From assembly GCA_002404345.1 (NCBI GenBank), contig DHJN01000116.1, positions 4,307 to 26,956 of the forward strand: a stretch of DNA of 22,650 nucleotides, given 5' to 3'. How positions within the stretch are numbered: the first letter of the stretch is position 1; each line of letters starts with the position of its first letter. This stretch comes from Actinobacteria bacterium UBA4719 (lineage in GTDB: Bacteria; Actinomycetota; Actinomycetes; Actinomycetales; Dermatophilaceae). Both the position numbers and the translations under genes were made by a program. This document shows, piece by piece, positions 21,074-22,650 of the stretch. Below the pieces are notes generated by a model. It was not told the origin of the DNA. It saw only the letters and a list, made by a program, of their open reading frames with translations, and did not search any database.

Positions 21074-21463
21074 ATGCTTGAAGATCAGGTGTTAGATCGC
21101 ACCTATGCAGCCCTTGCCGATCCGACGCGCCGAGCACTGCTGATCGCCCTTCGCAACGGCGAGTCCCGCATCACCGACCTCGCCAGCCCACTACCGATGA
21201 CCTTCGCCGGTGTCTCCAGACACATCGGAGTCCTCGAGTCCGCAGGACTCGTGCAAAGAACGGTCCGAGGGAGGAACCACTGGCTGTCCTTGCGACCTGC
21301 TGCGCTTGATCCAGCGCAGCAATGGATCGCGGAGCAAACCATCCTTTGGAGCAGCCGGGCGATGCCCTTGGCGCTCGGCTGGAACGCAAGCGTTCAGGCC
21401 CATGAGCACCCCCGGGGTGGTAAGCGCCATCGTCGAACGACTGCTTCCGGCCACACCCGATGA
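21074..21463 (+). pseudogene. ArsR-family repressor with one-base deletion near its C-terminus
   Basis: Residues 1-95 form an intact ArsR/SmtB winged helix: ALADPTRRALLIAL (14-27), the recognition helix TFAGVSRHIGVLESAGLV (43-60) and the wing QRTVRGRNHWLSL (61-73). No metal-binding cysteines are seen. After WSSR (residue 95, around 21360) the usual tail continues in another frame: DALGARLERKRSGP then TGA at 21403-21405, overlapping the ATG of the next gene. One base appears to be missing, so translation instead runs to 21463 through SRPBCC sequence. The DNA-binding part could still work. A sequencing error is the main alternative. Confidence 0.72.
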
Positions 21464-21875
21464 GGTCTACGACGAATGGATCGATCCGGACGCGCTACTG
21501 GAATGGATGTGCCCAAGGCCAGCGCGATGCCTGAAGGTCGAGGCCGAACCGCGGCTCGGCGGAAGACTGCGGATCGACATTGAAGACGCAGGTGTCCATT
21601 TCTACGTGCACGGCACCTACACCGATCTGGACCGACCCAGTCGGGTTGGGTTCACCTGGAGTTGTTCAACGTGGCCAGACCCAACGCTGACAAGCCAGGT
21701 CCTCGTAACCTTGGTGCCCTACGGCCTCGGCCAGACGCTGATGACGATCTCGCACTCGGCACTCACACCCGACCTTCTCGAGCAGCATCTGTACGGATGG
21801 AAACTGATCGCGGGCCAACTCCAAGCCGCCCTCCAACATCTCGGGCGTAGTCCAACTGGCAAGCCAACTTCTTAA
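21402..21875 (+). CDS. AHSA1-type SRPBCC protein
   Basis: A 157-residue protein of the activator-of-Hsp90-ATPase-like branch of the SRPBCC fold. The opening VERLLPATPDEVYDEWIDPDALLEWMCP, then RLGGRLRIDIED, HGTYTDLDRPSRVGFTW and LLEQHLYGWKLIAGQLQAAL are typical. Genes of this kind are very often the second gene of an arsR pair, as here. Its ATG at 21402 would overlap the original arsR stop (ATGA). In the present sequence arsR no longer terminates there, so coupling may be lost. The function in such pairs is unknown; ligand binding is presumed. Confidence 0.85.
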   Translation: MSTPGVVSAIVERLLPATPDEVYDEWIDPDALLEWMCPRPARCLKVEAEPRLGGRLRIDIEDAGVHFYVHGTYTDLDRPSRVGFTWSCSTWPDPTLTSQVLVTLVPYGLGQTLMTISHSALTPDLLEQHLYGWKLIAGQLQAALQHLGRSPTGKPTS

Positions 21876-22158
21876 ACACCAGCCAGGCTGTGTCCGTCGG
21901 CGTGCGTAAGCGGGTCACGTGCCCTTCGAGAGCTCCTACGGTCCCGGGCGAAGCCGCGTCCCCACCAGCCGATAAGGCATCGCCGGGAGCACCGGATCAC
22001 CGCTCGCTATCTAGTCGCACCGCAGCACGATCCATCTGTGACGCTTCGGACGGGGCCACCTTGCGGTCGATCGGGGTGTCGACCCGTGCACTGGCGAAGG
22101 TACGCGGGTGGCTCTCCGTCGTTGGGCTCAGGGTGCTCGAACCGCCCCGGCCGGCCCG
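21876..22158. other. Convergent intergenic region
   Basis: No gene, repeat or clear terminator recognised between the SRPBCC and MarR genes. Confidence 0.4.
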
Positions 22159-22647
22159 TCACTGTGTCGGCTTGGTGGCTAGCATCTTGTTGGACGGGTC
22201 GAGCGCGCCGAGTATGCGGCCCATAATGCGATCAAGATCGACCACGTCGTCGGGAGTCAGTGGGTCGATCACGTTCTGACGTACCGTTGCTACGTGGCCC
22301 GGAGCGGTGTCGACGACCTTCGCCCATCCGTTAGGGGTGAGGGCCGCGTTGGTGGCCCGCCGGTCGTCGGCACAAAGCTCGCGACGGACGAAGTCTCTCG
22401 TCTCTAGGCGCGACACGACATGGGACAGGCGCGCGAGAGTTGAGTTGGTCAGAGAGGCCAAAGCGGTCATCCGCAACGTGCGCTCAGGGGCTTCGGACAG
22501 CATCGCCATCGTGAAGTACTCGAAATGGCTGAGGTCGGCATCGCGCCGCAACTGCGATTCCAAGGCGCCCGGCAGGAGTTCCACGACCGCGATGACTTTC
22601 TTCCACGCGCTCAGTTGGTCGGCGGTGAGCCAACGATCGTCAGTCAT
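22159..22647 (-). CDS. MarR-family transcriptional regulator
   Basis: A 162-residue protein with a MarR winged-helix domain: LSHFEYFTMAMLSEAPERTLRMTALA (39-64), the recognition helix STLARLSHVVSRLETRDFV (69-87) and the wing RRELCADDRRATNAALTPNGWAKV (88-111), with the conserved D-D-R-R. N- and C-terminal helices form the dimer interface. The gene is complete; its ATG is 3 bases from the window end, so the target promoter and divergent partner lie outside. Ligand unknown. Confidence 0.9.
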   Translation of the reverse strand: MTDDRWLTADQLSAWKKVIAVVELLPGALESQLRRDADLSHFEYFTMAMLSEAPERTLRMTALASLTNSTLARLSHVVSRLETRDFVRRELCADDRRATNAALTPNGWAKVVDTAPGHVATVRQNVIDPLTPDDVVDLDRIMGRILGALDPSNKMLATKPTQ

Positions 22648-22650
22648 GAA

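Overview
The window is high-GC DNA from an actinobacterium. GTG starts are common, genes are tightly packed with 1-4 nt overlaps, and the sulfite reductase, HelR-type ATPase and DUF385-type oxidoreductase all have an actinobacterial character. The genus cannot be fixed from sequence alone; Micrococcales or Propionibacteriales would fit.

Positions 97-7586 are an intact core region. A PHP-domain protein and an SDR oxidoreductase lie on the minus strand. Divergent from them is a compact assimilatory sulfate-reduction operon: sir (ferredoxin sulfite reductase), cysH (APS-type reductase), cysD and cysN (ATP sulfurylase), and a CbiX/SirB-like chelatase that probably supplies siroheme to Sir. There is no APS kinase domain, which agrees with CysH carrying the iron-sulfur cysteines of an APS reductase. 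Sulfate would be activated to APS, reduced to sulfite, then to sulfide.

Positions 7707-22647 are an accessory zone in which intact genes alternate with decayed ones. Intact genes are a DUF385-type oxidoreductase, a DrrAB-like ABC exporter followed by a MerR regulator, a ribbon-helix-helix-like protein, a HelR-type RNA polymerase-recycling ATPase, an SRPBCC protein, small membrane proteins, a carboxymuconolactone decarboxylase-like protein, an AHSA1-type SRPBCC protein and a MarR regulator. Decayed genes are a WxL-like surface protein (one frameshift), its DUF916 partner (internal out-of-frame deletion), a GH15-like fragment, the first 16 codons of a rifamycin glycosyltransferase-like gene, an SDR lacking its catalytic core, a frameshifted membrane protein, a merA 3' end, an alcohol dehydrogenase 3' half and an arsR with a shifted C-terminus.

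The most interesting locus is 16031-16349. A 19-bp inverted repeat matching my memory of the rifamycin-associated element lies just downstream of a possible -10 box. It is followed by the start of an rgt-like gene (MRVLLSTYGSRGDVEP), which breaks off after 16 codons, and then by helR. This looks like a rifamycin-resistance locus that lost its drug-modifying enzyme and left the drug-responsive element driving the RNA polymerase-protection gene.
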